DNA of 64,000 nt from NCBI GenBank assembly GCA_900467685.1, contig UBQX01000011.1:62001-126000 (forward strand), given 5' to 3'. This stretch comes from Hyphomicrobiales bacterium (GTDB lineage: Bacteria > Pseudomonadota > Alphaproteobacteria > Rhizobiales > Rhizobiaceae). Positions 44,450 through 53,111 of this stretch are shown one piece after another (position 1 is the stretch's first letter; every line of letters starts with the position of its first letter). Made by a program: the position numbers and the translations under genes. Below the pieces are notes generated by a model. That model was not told the origin of the DNA and made no database searches. It saw only the letters and a program-made list of their open reading frames with translations.

Positions 44450-47131
44450 ATGGCACGGACGACGGTAGCGCTGGATGGCAGGCCTCAGGGCTTTGTACTT
44501 TCAACCTTCATCATCAGGCAGGCGGGCCTTGCCGCTGGCATTGTGATCTTCGGATTGCTGGCGCTGGGCGTCGCCGCCATGTCGACGTGGAACGTCACCG
44601 ATCCGAGCCTGAGCTTTGCCACCGGCAAGCCGGCCACAAACATTCTCGGCTATCCGGGCGCCGTCTTCGCAGATATCATCATGCAGTTCTTCGGGCTGGC
44701 GAGCGTCATTTCGCTGCTGCCGCCACTGTGCCTTGCCATCGCACTGATGTTCCATCGCAGCATCAACCGGCTGCCGCAGCGCTTTGCGGCCTGGTTCGGC
44801 GGGTCCGTTCTGGCATCCGCTGCCGTCGGCTGCGTTCCGCCGCCCATCACCTGGCCGCTGCCCAATGGCGCCGGCGGCGTTGCCGGCGACCTGATTCTCC
44901 GCCTCCCCGCCCTTTTTGCGGGCGCCTATCCCAGCGGCACGTTCGGCCTCATCCTCGCCATCCTTCTCGCCGTGCCGGCCGGCTGGCTTCTGATGATCGC
45001 CTGCGGTCTCCTGCTGCGCAACCCGCCCGAGCGTGCACTCAAGGCGTCCGCTGCCTCCAACGCCCGCACGGTCGCTCAAGGCCAGGCCGATGCACGCGAC
45101 GATGGCGAGGACGACGAAAGCTATTCGCCGATCGCCGTGTTCTTCGGCGGCGCCGCGCACCACTGGTATAATCTGCAGGCCCGCTTCCGCCGCATCTTCG
45201 GCATCCAGACCTCCAGCCGCAGCGGTGGTCATATCGAAGAACCCTACGACTTCAACGAATACGAAGATGCATCCATCGATCCGGCAGCCGCGGAAATCGA
45301 CGAAGCGCCCTATTCGCCCGTACACGAGGATCGCCCGGTCCAAGCCGCCGCCGTGCAGCGCCGCGTGATCGCGGCTCCCCCTGCCGATCCCTATTTCGAC
45401 GAGGACGACGACGCACCCTTCGACATCGACGTGCCGCAGGCTCGTCCCGTTGCCGCAAGCCCGCGCGTCTCGATGCCGCCGCAGCCGCAGCGCGCCGCAG
45501 CACCCCAGCACCAGCCCGCCGCGGAGGCGCCGCGCCCTGCTCCGATGCGGACCACCTCGCGCGCACCGGCCCCGACGCCGCGCGCCCATGGCGGCAATGA
45601 CGGCTTCATCCTGCCCTCCACCGAGTTGCTCGCCGAGCCGAAATCCACCGGCCGCGATTCGACGCTTTCCCCGGAAGCGCTGGAACACAATGCCCGTCTT
45701 CTCGAAGGCGTGCTTGATGACTTCGGCGTCAAGGGCGAGATCATCCATGTCCGCCCCGGCCCAGTCGTCACGCTTTACGAACTGGAGCCGGCCCCCGGCA
45801 TCAAGTCATCGCGCGTCATCGGCCTTGCCGACGATATCGCCCGCTCGATGAGCGCGATCGCCGCCCGCGTGGCCGTCGTGCAGGGACGCAACGCCATCGG
45901 TATCGAGCTTCCAAACCAGAAGCGCGAGATGGTTTATCTGCGCGAACTGATCGAAAACCAGGAATTCCACGACGCCAAGGGCAAGCTGGCGCTTTCGCTC
46001 GGCAAGACGATCGGCGGCGAGCCGGTCATTGCCGACCTTGCCAAGATGCCTCACCTGCTCGTGGCCGGTACCACCGGCTCGGGTAAGTCGGTTGCCATCA
46101 ACACGATGATTCTGTCGTTGCTCTACCGTCTTTCGCCGGAAAAGTGCCGCCTGATCATGATCGACCCCAAGATGCTGGAACTGTCCGTCTATGACGGCAT
46201 TCCGCATCTCCTCTCGCCGGTCGTGACCGACCCGAAGAAGGCCGTCGTCGCGCTCAAGTGGACCGTGCGCGAGATGGAAGACCGCTACAAGAAGATGTCG
46301 AAGATCGGTGTGCGCAACATCGACGGCTTCAACACGCGCGTAGAGCAGGCGCTTCAGTCCGGCGAGGCGATCACCCGCACTGTGCAGACCGGCTTCGACC
46401 GCGAAACCGGCGAAGCCGTCTACGAGACGGAAGAATTTGCCCTGAAGCCGCTGCCCTATATCGTCGTCATCATCGACGAAATGGCCGACCTGATGATGGT
46501 GGCCGGCAAGGACATCGAAGGCGCCGTCCAGCGTCTTGCCCAGATGGCCCGCGCCGCCGGCATCCACGTGATCATGGCCACGCAGCGTCCCTCGGTCGAC
46601 GTCATCACCGGCACGATCAAGGCGAACTTCCCGACGCGCATCTCCTTCCAGGTCACGTCGAAGATCGACAGCCGCACCATCTTGGGCGAACAGGGCGCCG
46701 AACAGCTGCTCGGCCAGGGCGACATGCTCTACATGGCCGGCGGCGGCCGCATCCAGCGCGTCCACGGCCCCTTCGTGTCGGACCACGAGGTCGAGGACAT
46801 TGTCGCGTACCTCAAGACGCAAGGCGTGCCGCAATATCTCGACGCCATCACCGAGGATGACGAGGACGGCGAAGGCGATCATGGCGGCGGCCCGGCCGGC
46901 ACGTCGAACCTCGCCGACTCCGACGACCCCTACGATCAGGCTGTGGCCGTGGTGCTGCGCGACGGCAAGGCCTCGACCTCCTATATCCAGCGCCGCCTCG
47001 GCATCGGCTACAACCGCGCCGCCTCGATCATCGAACGCATGGAGCAGGAAGGCATCGTCGGCCCGGCGAACCATGCCGGAAAACGCGAAATCCTCGTTCC
47101 AACCGAATCGGATATCACGGGCGGGGTCTGA
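44450..47131 (+). CDS. ftsK: DNA translocase FtsK
   Basis: An 893-residue protein. Four hydrophobic segments in the first ~185 residues anchor it at the septum; a Pro/Ala/Asp-rich linker runs from ~200 to 400. The motor has Walker A GTTGSGKS at ~540-547 and Walker [13 protein letters not shown] at ~671-682, with FtsK-specific [28 protein letters not shown]. The gamma winged helix that reads KOPS sites is at the C-terminus ([40 protein letters not shown]). It pumps chromosome termini into daughter cells and activates XerCD. A CtrA box lies upstream. Confidence 0.94.
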   Translation: MARTTVALDGRPQGFVLSTFIIRQAGLAAGIVIFGLLALGVAAMSTWNVTDPSLSFATGKPATNILGYPGAVFADIIMQFFGLASVISLLPPLCLAIALMFHRSINRLPQRFAAWFGGSVLASAAVGCVPPPITWPLPNGAGGVAGDLILRLPALFAGAYPSGTFGLILAILLAVPAGWLLMIACGLLLRNPPERALKASAASNARTVAQGQADARDDGEDDESYSPIAVFFGGAAHHWYNLQARFRRIFGIQTSSRSGGHIEEPYDFNEYEDASIDPAAAEIDEAPYSPVHEDRPVQAAAVQRRVIAAPPADPYFDEDDDAPFDIDVPQARPVAASPRVSMPPQPQRAAAPQHQPAAEAPRPAPMRTTSRAPAPTPRAHGGNDGFILPSTELLAEPKSTGRDSTLSPEALEHNARLLEGVLDDFGVKGEIIHVRPGPVVTLYELEPAPGIKSSRVIGLADDIARSMSAIAARVAVVQGRNAIGIELPNQKREMVYLRELIENQEFHDAKGKLALSLGKTIGGEPVIADLAKMPHLLVAGTTGSGKSVAINTMILSLLYRLSPEKCRLIMIDPKMLELSVYDGIPHLLSPVVTDPKKAVVALKWTVREMEDRYKKMSKIGVRNIDGFNTRVEQALQSGEAITRTVQTGFDRETGEAVYETEEFALKPLPYIVVIIDEMADLMMVAGKDIEGAVQRLAQMARAAGIHVIMATQRPSVDVITGTIKANFPTRISFQVTSKIDSRTILGEQGAEQLLGQGDMLYMAGGGRIQRVHGPFVSDHEVEDIVAYLKTQGVPQYLDAITEDDEDGEGDHGGGPAGTSNLADSDDPYDQAVAVVLRDGKASTSYIQRRLGIGYNRAASIIERMEQEGIVGPANHAGKREILVPTESDITGGV

Positions 47132-47133
47132 CA

Positions 47134-47179
47134 GGCATGCCTCGCAAACGTGTGAAGCGTTTTGCGATAACGGCATGCC
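47134..47179. repeat. Dispersed 45-bp palindromic repeat after ftsK
   Basis: GGCATGCC/GGCATGCC arms with GTGTGAAGCG and TTTTGCGATAACG in the core. It begins 2 bp after the ftsK stop codon, as the related copy at 12849 begins right after the helicase stop codon. Confidence 0.65.
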
Positions 47180-47254
47180 CAGGCACAGAAGCGGAACCCG
47201 CCTTGAAGGCGCCGCGTTTGCCTGAGAGACAAAGGAAGATTCGAGGAGACGAGA

Positions 47255-47911
47255 ATGAAATTCCTGAAAGTTTTGGCGGGCATGGCTGGATTGAAGCGCC
47301 CGTTCGGCATCATCCTTCCCATCCTGGCGGTTGCGCTTGGCCTCACGGCCGCACCCGCCGGCGCGCAGAACAACAAGGCGCAGGAAATTGCCAACCACTT
47401 CTCCGGCATCAAGACCATGATGGGCGATTTCGTCCAGTTCGGTCCGCGCGGCGACCAGACGGGCGGCAAGTTCTATATCTCGCGTCCCGGCAAGGTGCGC
47501 TTCAATTATGATGCACCGTCGCCGATGCGTGTGATTTCGGATGGCCGCACGCTCGTCGTCGGCAACATGAAGCTGGGCACCTGGGACCAGTATCCGCTCT
47601 CCAAGACCCCGCTCGCGCTGCTGCTTGACGACAAGATCGACCTCACCGGCAAGATGGTGCGCAGCGTCAAGGAGGATCCGGACCTCGTCACGATCGTTCT
47701 CGGCGACAAGTCGATCTTCGGCGATTCGACCATCACCATGATGTTCGACCCGGCGACGAACGATCTGCGCCAGTGGACGATCACGGACGCGCAAGGCAAG
47801 GAAACCTCGGTCATGATCTACAACGTCAAGGCCGGTGTCGATTTTGCGGCGAGCGTCTTCGCGCTGCCCTACGACCAGATGAAGAGCCCTGCCGCCGGCA
47901 AGCAGCCTTGA
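47255..47911 (+). CDS. lolA: Outer-membrane lipoprotein carrier protein LolA
   Basis: A 218-residue periplasmic protein. A long signal peptide (hydrophobic GIILPILAVALGLTAAP, cleavage likely after AGA) is followed by the LolA fold: IANHFSGIKTMMGDFVQFGPRGDQTGGKFYISRPGKVRFNYDAPSP. It carries lipoproteins from the LolCDE complex to the outer membrane. The gene follows ftsK, the same order as in many proteobacteria. A terminator follows at 47952. Confidence 0.9.
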   Translation: MKFLKVLAGMAGLKRPFGIILPILAVALGLTAAPAGAQNNKAQEIANHFSGIKTMMGDFVQFGPRGDQTGGKFYISRPGKVRFNYDAPSPMRVISDGRTLVVGNMKLGTWDQYPLSKTPLALLLDDKIDLTGKMVRSVKEDPDLVTIVLGDKSIFGDSTITMMFDPATNDLRQWTITDAQGKETSVMIYNVKAGVDFAASVFALPYDQMKSPAAGKQP

Positions 47912-47951
47912 TCGTCAGCGAATTTGTTGGACATCCGCGCCATCACAAATT

Positions 47952-47986
47952 AGGTCCTGCGGGGAGCCCCCCTGCAGGACCTTTTT
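47952..47986 (+). terminator. Intrinsic terminator after lolA
   Basis: AGGTCCTGC/GCAGGACCT 9-bp stem followed by TTTTT. It ends only 4 bp before the xth start codon. Confidence 0.85.
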
Positions 47987-47990
47987 CATC

Positions 47991-48794
47991 ATGACCTTCA
48001 CGCTTGCGACCTGGAACATCAACTCCGTGCGGCTGAGAATGCCGATCGTTGCGCAGTTTCTCACACGCTGCCAGCCCGACATCCTTTGCCTGCAGGAAAT
48101 CAAGTGCCGCGACGAAGAGTTTCCCTATGAAGCCTTTCGCGAACTCGGCTATGTCCACACTGCGGTGAGCGGCCAGAAGGGCTATCACGGTGTGGCCACC
48201 GTCGCGAAGGCGAAGATCGACATCCACGAGACGCGCGATTTCTGCGGCGTCGGCGACAAGCGGCATCTGTCGGTCGATTTCGAACATGCCGGCCGCACAA
48301 TCCGCCTGCACAATTTCTACGTTCCCGCCGGCGGCGACGAGCCGGACCGCACGATCAACCCGAAATTCGGCCACAAGCTCGATTTCATCGAGGAAATGCG
48401 GGCCATGCGCGCGCTCGACGGTTCAGGCCGTTCCTCGATCCTCGTCGGCGATCTCAATATCGCGCCGCTCGAACATGACGTCTGGTCGCACAAGCAACTG
48501 CTCAAGATCGTCAGCCACACGCCGGTGGAGACCGACGGCATGAAGGCCGTCATCGCCGAAGGTGGCTGGTCGGACCTGATGCGGGAAAAGTTCCCCGAGC
48601 CGCAGAAGCTCTACACCTGGTGGAGCTACCGCGCCAAGGACTGGGACGCCGCCGATAAGGGCCGCCGGCTCGACCATATCTGGTCGTCTCCCGATCTCGC
48701 GCCGCATGTGACCGACATCGAAATCCTGCGCGAGGCACGCGGCTGGACGCAGCCGTCGGACCACGTTCCGGTCATTGCCCGCTTTGCATTTTGA
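47991..48794 (+). CDS. xth: Exodeoxyribonuclease III
   Basis: A 267-residue AP endonuclease/3'-exonuclease of the EEP fold. Active-site motifs: TLATWNINSVRLR (Asn), LCLQEIKCRDEEFP (metal-binding Glu), the HNFYVPAG segment, ILVGDLNIAPLEHDV (Asp/Asn pair), and the C-terminal PSDHVPVIARF (Asp-His). It repairs abasic sites and blocked 3' ends. The start codon follows the lolA terminator almost directly, so its promoter must overlap that terminator or lolA itself. Confidence 0.92.
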   Translation: MTFTLATWNINSVRLRMPIVAQFLTRCQPDILCLQEIKCRDEEFPYEAFRELGYVHTAVSGQKGYHGVATVAKAKIDIHETRDFCGVGDKRHLSVDFEHAGRTIRLHNFYVPAGGDEPDRTINPKFGHKLDFIEEMRAMRALDGSGRSSILVGDLNIAPLEHDVWSHKQLLKIVSHTPVETDGMKAVIAEGGWSDLMREKFPEPQKLYTWWSYRAKDWDAADKGRRLDHIWSSPDLAPHVTDIEILREARGWTQPSDHVPVIARFAF

Positions 48795-48858
48795 AGCCCG
48801 GAAAATATTGACTCTTCCCCAAAAGAGCGTATGAGCAGCGGCAGAAAAGGACGGGCCT

Positions 48859-48975
48859 ATGCTTTCGTGTGACCATCACATGTCCGGCATGATCGACGCA
48901 GCGCTTTGCGACTGCGAATGCCCCCGTTCTTTCGATTCCAAAACCAAGGCCAAAACGACGACGAAAACCGTCTGA
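48859..48975 (+). CDS. Candidate 38-residue leader peptide upstream of asd
   Basis: A short ORF with an AAGGA ribosome site 8 nt upstream and a plausible promoter (TTGACT, 16-bp gap, TATGAG, 48809-48836). The peptide reads MLSCDHHMSGMIDAALCDCE, then CPRSFDS, and ends KTKAKTTTKTV. Ten of the last eleven residues before the final Val are Lys, Thr or Ala, with nine of them Lys or Thr. Asd, encoded 108 bp downstream, makes the common precursor of Lys, Thr and Met, so Lys/Thr codon runs before a stop look like an attenuating leader. Two hairpins follow (48997-49015 and 49022-49039). Chance occurrence is possible. Confidence 0.4.
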   Translation: MLSCDHHMSGMIDAALCDCECPRSFDSKTKAKTTTKTV

Positions 48976-49083
48976 CGTCTCTGGCCTGCCGCTCTCTCCC
49001 CGGCCCGGCCGGGGACAGGATACCTGATGCCCATCAGGTTCCCCCCTCACCGGACGAGGAGAGAAAAGAAAGAGAGCGAAGAC

Positions 49084-50118
49084 ATGGGTTTCAAGATTGC
49101 AATCGCGGGCGCAACCGGCAACGTGGGCCGGGAAATGCTCAACATTCTGTCCGAACGCGGCTTTCCGGCCGATGAGGTCGTGGCGCTGGCATCCAGCCGT
49201 TCCGTCGGCACGGAAGTCTCCTTTGGCGACAAGACGCTGCGGGTTTCCAATCTTGAGAATTACGATTTTTCCGACACCGATATCTGCCTGATGTCGGCCG
49301 GCGGCGACGTCTCCAAGCGGATGTCTCCGAAGATCGGCGCTCAAGGATGCGTCGTCATCGACAACTCGTCCGCATGGCGGTACGACCAGGAAGTTCCGCT
49401 GATCGTTCCGGAAGTGAACCCCGACGCCGTCGAAGGCTTCACCAAGAAGAACATCATTGCCAACCCGAACTGCTCGACCGCCCAGCTCGTCGTAGCGCTG
49501 AAGCCGCTGCATGACGTCGCGAAGATCAAGCGCGTCGTCGTCTCGACCTACCAGTCGGTTTCCGGCGCCGGCAAGGACGGCATGGACGAGCTGTTCAACC
49601 AGACCCGCGCCGTCTTCGTTGCCGATCCGATCGAGAACAAGAAGTTCACCAAGCGCATCGCCTTCAACGTCATTCCGCACATCGATACGTTCATGGAAGA
49701 CGGCTACACGAAGGAAGAGTGGAAGGTTCTGGCCGAAACCAAGAAGATGCTCGACCCGAAGATCAAGGTGACATGCACGGCCGTGCGCGTTCCCGTCTTC
49801 ATCGGCCACTCGGAATCGGTCAACATCGAGTTCGAAAACGAGATCACCGCCGACCAGGCACGCGACATTCTGCGCGAAGCACCGGGCTGCCTCGTCATCG
49901 ACAAGCATGAAAACGGCGGCTACATCACGCCTTACGAATGCGCCGGCGAAGACGCGACCTATATCTCGCGCATCCGCGAAGATGCCACCGTCGAGAACGG
50001 CCTCAACATGTGGGTCGTTTCCGACAACCTGCGCAAGGGCGCAGCGCTGAACGCCGTCCAGATTGCCGAGCTTCTCGTCAATCGCGGCCTGATCAAGGCC
50101 AAGAAGAAGGCTGCCTGA
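49084..50118 (+). CDS. asd: Aspartate-semialdehyde dehydrogenase
   Basis: A 344-residue enzyme that reduces aspartyl phosphate to aspartate semialdehyde, the branch-point of Lys/diaminopimelate, Thr and Met synthesis. Motifs: FKIAIAGATGNVGREML (NADP binding), SSRSVGTEVSF, and the catalytic Cys130 in NPNCSTAQL, with a His in the CTAVRVPVFIGHSESVNIEFE region. The start at 49084 (MGFKIA) fits the family; an in-frame ATG at 49027 lies inside a leader hairpin. A structured leader with a candidate small ORF precedes it. Confidence 0.94.
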   Translation: MGFKIAIAGATGNVGREMLNILSERGFPADEVVALASSRSVGTEVSFGDKTLRVSNLENYDFSDTDICLMSAGGDVSKRMSPKIGAQGCVVIDNSSAWRYDQEVPLIVPEVNPDAVEGFTKKNIIANPNCSTAQLVVALKPLHDVAKIKRVVVSTYQSVSGAGKDGMDELFNQTRAVFVADPIENKKFTKRIAFNVIPHIDTFMEDGYTKEEWKVLAETKKMLDPKIKVTCTAVRVPVFIGHSESVNIEFENEITADQARDILREAPGCLVIDKHENGGYITPYECAGEDATYISRIREDATVENGLNMWVVSDNLRKGAALNAVQIAELLVNRGLIKAKKKAA

Positions 50119-50133
50119 TCCGCAATCCTTTTT

Positions 50134-50164
50134 TCCGCCCCGCGGCAAATGTCGGCGGGGCGGA
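50134..50164 (+). other. GC-rich hairpin after asd
   Basis: CCGCCCCGC/GCGGGGCGG-type stem with a ~12-nt loop, 17 bp past the asd stop. No T run follows on the plus strand, so it is a weak or rho-assisted terminator or a 3'-end stabiliser. Confidence 0.5.
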
Positions 50165-50328
50165 AGTCACTGAAATGTGATGGCCCCGCCGGCAGGCCAT
50201 GTTGCGAAAAGCCACCATCTTCGCTCAATGAAGATAATCCATTGTCCCTGCGGACATTGAGTCGGTTGAATGACAGTCATTGCGAAAAATGGGCGCAGCT
50301 GCGCCGATATTCAGAACGGGGGCGTTGA

Positions 50329-51147
50329 ATGAAATTCACGAAATGGTTGGGCCTTTCTGCTGCGCTGGCTACGGTGGTCACCTTTGCCAATCCTGCCTTT
50401 GCCGCCAAATGCGGGAACAACAGCGCCGGCTTTGAAGCCTGGGTGCAGGAGTTCAAGGCGGAAGCGGCCAGAAACGGTATCAAGCCCTCTGTCCTCGACA
50501 CCGTTTTCTCGAGCGTGGATTACAACGTCCCCACCATTCGGGCCGACCGTGGGCAGCACAGCTTCAAGCTCTCGCTCGACGCGTTCATGAAGAAGCGCGG
50601 TTCTGCCGGCATCGTTTCCCGCGGCCGCAGCCTCCTGAAATCCAATGCCGCCCTGTTCAACAGCATCCAGAGCCGTTTCGGCGTCCCGCCGGGCCCGCTG
50701 ATCGCCATCTGGGGCATGGAAACCGGCTTCGGCAGCTATATGGGCGACCAGAATACGCTGTCTGCCGTCTCCACGCTCGCCTATGACTGCCGCCGCACCG
50801 CATATTTTACCGACCAGCTCTACGCCGCACTGAAGCTCGTTCAGGTAGGCACGCTCTCCGTCAATTCCAGGGGCGCAGCCCATGGTGAAGTCGGCCAGAC
50901 GCAGTTCCTGCCCAAGAACGTCCTGCTCTATGGCGTCGACGGCGACGGTGACGGCCGCATCAATCTGGCCGGCTCCAAGGCCGACGCACTGGCCTCGACT
51001 GCCAACTTCCTCAAGGGGCACGGCTGGCGCGCCGGTGCAGGCTATCAGCCTGGCGAGCCGAACTTCTCCGCCATCCAGGGCTGGAATGCCGCGACCGTCT
51101 ACCAGCAGGCCATCGCCATCATGGGCAAGCAGATCGACGGCAACTGA
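50329..51147 (+). CDS. Lytic murein transglycosylase (SLT_2/MltB family)
   Basis: A 272-residue periplasmic protein with a signal peptide (MKFTKWLGLSAALATVVTFA, cleavage after AFA). The MltB-type domain is clear: FEAWVQEFKAEAARNGI, then GVPPGPLIAIWGMETGFGSYMGDQNTLSAVSTLAYDCRR, where the Glu of the METGFG motif is the catalytic acid, and HGEVGQTQFLPKNVLLYGVDGDGDG. It cleaves peptidoglycan to 1,6-anhydro products. There is no lipobox, so it is soluble in the periplasm. A bidirectional terminator follows. Confidence 0.9.
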   Translation: MKFTKWLGLSAALATVVTFANPAFAAKCGNNSAGFEAWVQEFKAEAARNGIKPSVLDTVFSSVDYNVPTIRADRGQHSFKLSLDAFMKKRGSAGIVSRGRSLLKSNAALFNSIQSRFGVPPGPLIAIWGMETGFGSYMGDQNTLSAVSTLAYDCRRTAYFTDQLYAALKLVQVGTLSVNSRGAAHGEVGQTQFLPKNVLLYGVDGDGDGRINLAGSKADALASTANFLKGHGWRAGAGYQPGEPNFSAIQGWNAATVYQQAIAIMGKQIDGN

Positions 51148-51179
51148 TCCTGCCCGACCCGGCTTCCGAACAGAAAAAC

Positions 51180-51226
51180 GCCCGGTGACCTCAGGTCGGT
51201 GACCTCAGGTCATCGGGCTTTCTTTT
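51180..51226. terminator. Terminator built on a tandem 14-bp duplication, bidirectional
   Basis: GCCCGGTGACCT and AGGTCATCGGGC pair as the outer stem, followed by TTTCTTTTT; the minus strand also has a short T run (plus-strand GAAAAAC). The 14-mer GGTGACCTCAGGTC occurs twice in direct tandem (51184-51197 and 51198-51211). It separates the convergent transglycosylase and carbonic anhydrase genes. Confidence 0.8.
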
Positions 51227-51246
51227 TGAGCCGGGGCCGTATCGGG

Positions 51247-51888
51247 TTAAAGCTTCGGCCGGATAAAATCGCCGCTGGCCGAATCCATGATCCAGAGTTC
51301 GCCGGTCGAAATGTCGAACCAGGCGCCATGAAGGCGCATCTTGCCTGCATCTTCCAGGATTTTCACGCAGGGAAAGGTCCGCAGGTTCTGCAGCGAATTG
51401 CGCACCGAAACGCGCTCGAGAGCCCGCTGCCGCTCGGCCGCCGTCAGGATCCCGGCATTGCGGATCTGTTCAGCAGGCTCGTCCAGAAGACCCATCCACT
51501 TGCCGATAAAATCGCCGGGAGAGAGTGGCTCGGTCGAGGGCGCAAGGGCGGCGCTGATGCCTCCGCAGCGCCCGTGACCCATGACCACGATGTCCCGGAT
51601 CTTCAGGCCCTGCACGGCGAATTCGAGCGCCGCAGACGTGGAATGGTAATTGCCGTCGGGCTCATAGGGCGGCACGAGGTTGGCGACGTTTCGGACGACG
51701 AAAAGCTCGCCGGGACCGCAGTCGAAAATTGTCTCGGGTGCCGCACGGGAATCGCAACAGGCCACCACCATCGCCTTTGGCTTCTGCCCCTCTTTGGCGA
51801 GGTTCTGATAGCGGTCACTTTCTTCGCGATAACGGCCATTCATGAAATCGCGATAGCCGTTCAGAAGTTCGTCGGGAAACTGCGCCAA
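51247..51888 (-). CDS. Beta-class carbonic anhydrase
   Basis: A 213-residue beta-carbonic anhydrase interconverting CO2 and bicarbonate. Zinc ligands and dyad are visible: Cys45-Asp46-Ser47-Arg48 in VVACCDSRAAP, His105 and Cys108 in VVMGHGRCGGI. VVRNVANLVPPYEPDGNYHSTSAALEFAV is also typical. It probably supplies bicarbonate for carboxylases. The gene has no operon partner. Confidence 0.94.
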   Translation of the reverse strand: MAQFPDELLNGYRDFMNGRYREESDRYQNLAKEGQKPKAMVVACCDSRAAPETIFDCGPGELFVVRNVANLVPPYEPDGNYHSTSAALEFAVQGLKIRDIVVMGHGRCGGISAALAPSTEPLSPGDFIGKWMGLLDEPAEQIRNAGILTAAERQRALERVSVRNSLQNLRTFPCVKILEDAGKMRLHGAWFDISTGELWIMDSASGDFIRPKL

Positions 51889-51947
51889 GGGGATCCGCCT
51901 GTGCTGAGATGAAGCCAGTCATCCTTAGCATCCGCAGCAAACGTCAA

Positions 51948-52856
51948 TCAAGGCGCGGCTTCATTATCAAGGGGCGTTATCGCATGAACGTGCTTGCGGC
52001 GCGAACCGGGGCTGACGAGATGACGGATCGCGACGCTCGCCATAGGCGTGGTCAAGGAAGCGGCCTCGGCCTGCAGCAGCAATTCGTCCGCGCCGGCACG
52101 GATCGAGCGCGCCGCAATCTCGAAGACGCTGGAAGAGGAAAGGCGAAGCGCCTCCTCCGCCGTTCGGCCTTGAACGACATGCGACAGGAGAAGCGCCGAA
52201 AACAGGTCGCCAAGCCCGTTCGGGGCCGCCTCGAGCGCCTGATGTTCGGCCAGTACCTGCCGGTCGCCCTCGACAAGGAGATTGGCGATCGCACCCTTCA
52301 TCATCGCGTGCGCCGAGGTGGAGACGAGACGGCCTATACCGATGCGCCGCGCGGCGGCGGCAATGGCGGCATTGTCATCGACGGGAGCATCGGCAAGCCA
52401 GCCCAGTTCGAACCGGTTGGGCGTTGCAAGATCGGCGAGCGGCAGCAACTGGTCGCGAATGGCGGACGCAACTGCCTCGGCCACATAAAGCCCGCCCGCA
52501 TCGCCAATGACCGGATCGCAGAGATAGAGGAAATCCGGATCGGCCGCCTTGAAGGCGCGAATGAGATCGGCGGCTGCTTGAACCTGCCCCGCATCGGCAA
52601 AATAACCGGTCATCGCGGCCCGCACCTCGCCGCGCCACTTCGAACCCTTGAGGTCTTCGAGCGCATTTGCAAAGGCGGTTGTATCCACCGCAATGCGTGT
52701 CGAGCGCCCATGCCCGGGATGCCACGGAAGGATCACCGTCGGGACCGACCAGACCGCGTGACCGCGCGCTTCCAGCGCAAAGACGGCGGCGCGATTGCCC
52801 ACACCGCCCCGCATGACGTGGCTCGAAATCGACAGGATCGTCTTCTGCTGGTCCAA
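51948..52856 (-). CDS. pdxY: Pyridoxal kinase
   Basis: A 302-residue ribokinase-fold enzyme phosphorylating pyridoxal to PLP. Conserved: KTILSISSHVMRGGVGNRAAVFALEARGH at the N-terminus (family ILSIQSHVxxGxVGN), YLCDPVIGDAGGLYV, the TPNRFELGWL segment and the GxGD motif in APNGLGDLFSALLL with the catalytic Asp. The start is TTG at 52856, required because the conserved block begins at residue 5; GGAG lies ~8 nt upstream. Weak initiation from TTG may hold expression low. Confidence 0.9.
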   Translation of the reverse strand: MDQQKTILSISSHVMRGGVGNRAAVFALEARGHAVWSVPTVILPWHPGHGRSTRIAVDTTAFANALEDLKGSKWRGEVRAAMTGYFADAGQVQAAADLIRAFKAADPDFLYLCDPVIGDAGGLYVAEAVASAIRDQLLPLADLATPNRFELGWLADAPVDDNAAIAAAARRIGIGRLVSTSAHAMMKGAIANLLVEGDRQVLAEHQALEAAPNGLGDLFSALLLSHVVQGRTAEEALRLSSSSVFEIAARSIRAGADELLLQAEAASLTTPMASVAIRHLVSPGSRRKHVHAITPLDNEAAP

Positions 52857-53111
52857 ACGCGCAACTCCGCTTCAGGGCTTTCGTGATCACCCGTCCCACG
52901 ACGCATGTCAACGTTTCCGCATTATTGCAGTTCACGCAAAAAATGCCTGCGCCGATGCGAAAATGCTGAAAATCGCTCCGGAATCGCCCAAAATTTTATG
53001 AAACGCGGGCAAAAATCGATGCAAAGTTACAAATTTGGCCGATTCTCACATTCGGCTCAAAAAATTCGGGATTTCTGATATTGTTCGCGCAAATCATCGG
53101 GAGGACGTTTC

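Noticed and set aside
48830-48882. Short ORF beginning ATGAGCAGCGG upstream of the candidate asd leader
   Set aside because: Its ATG overlaps the presumed -10 element, so it would not be on the transcript, and it has no ribosome site.
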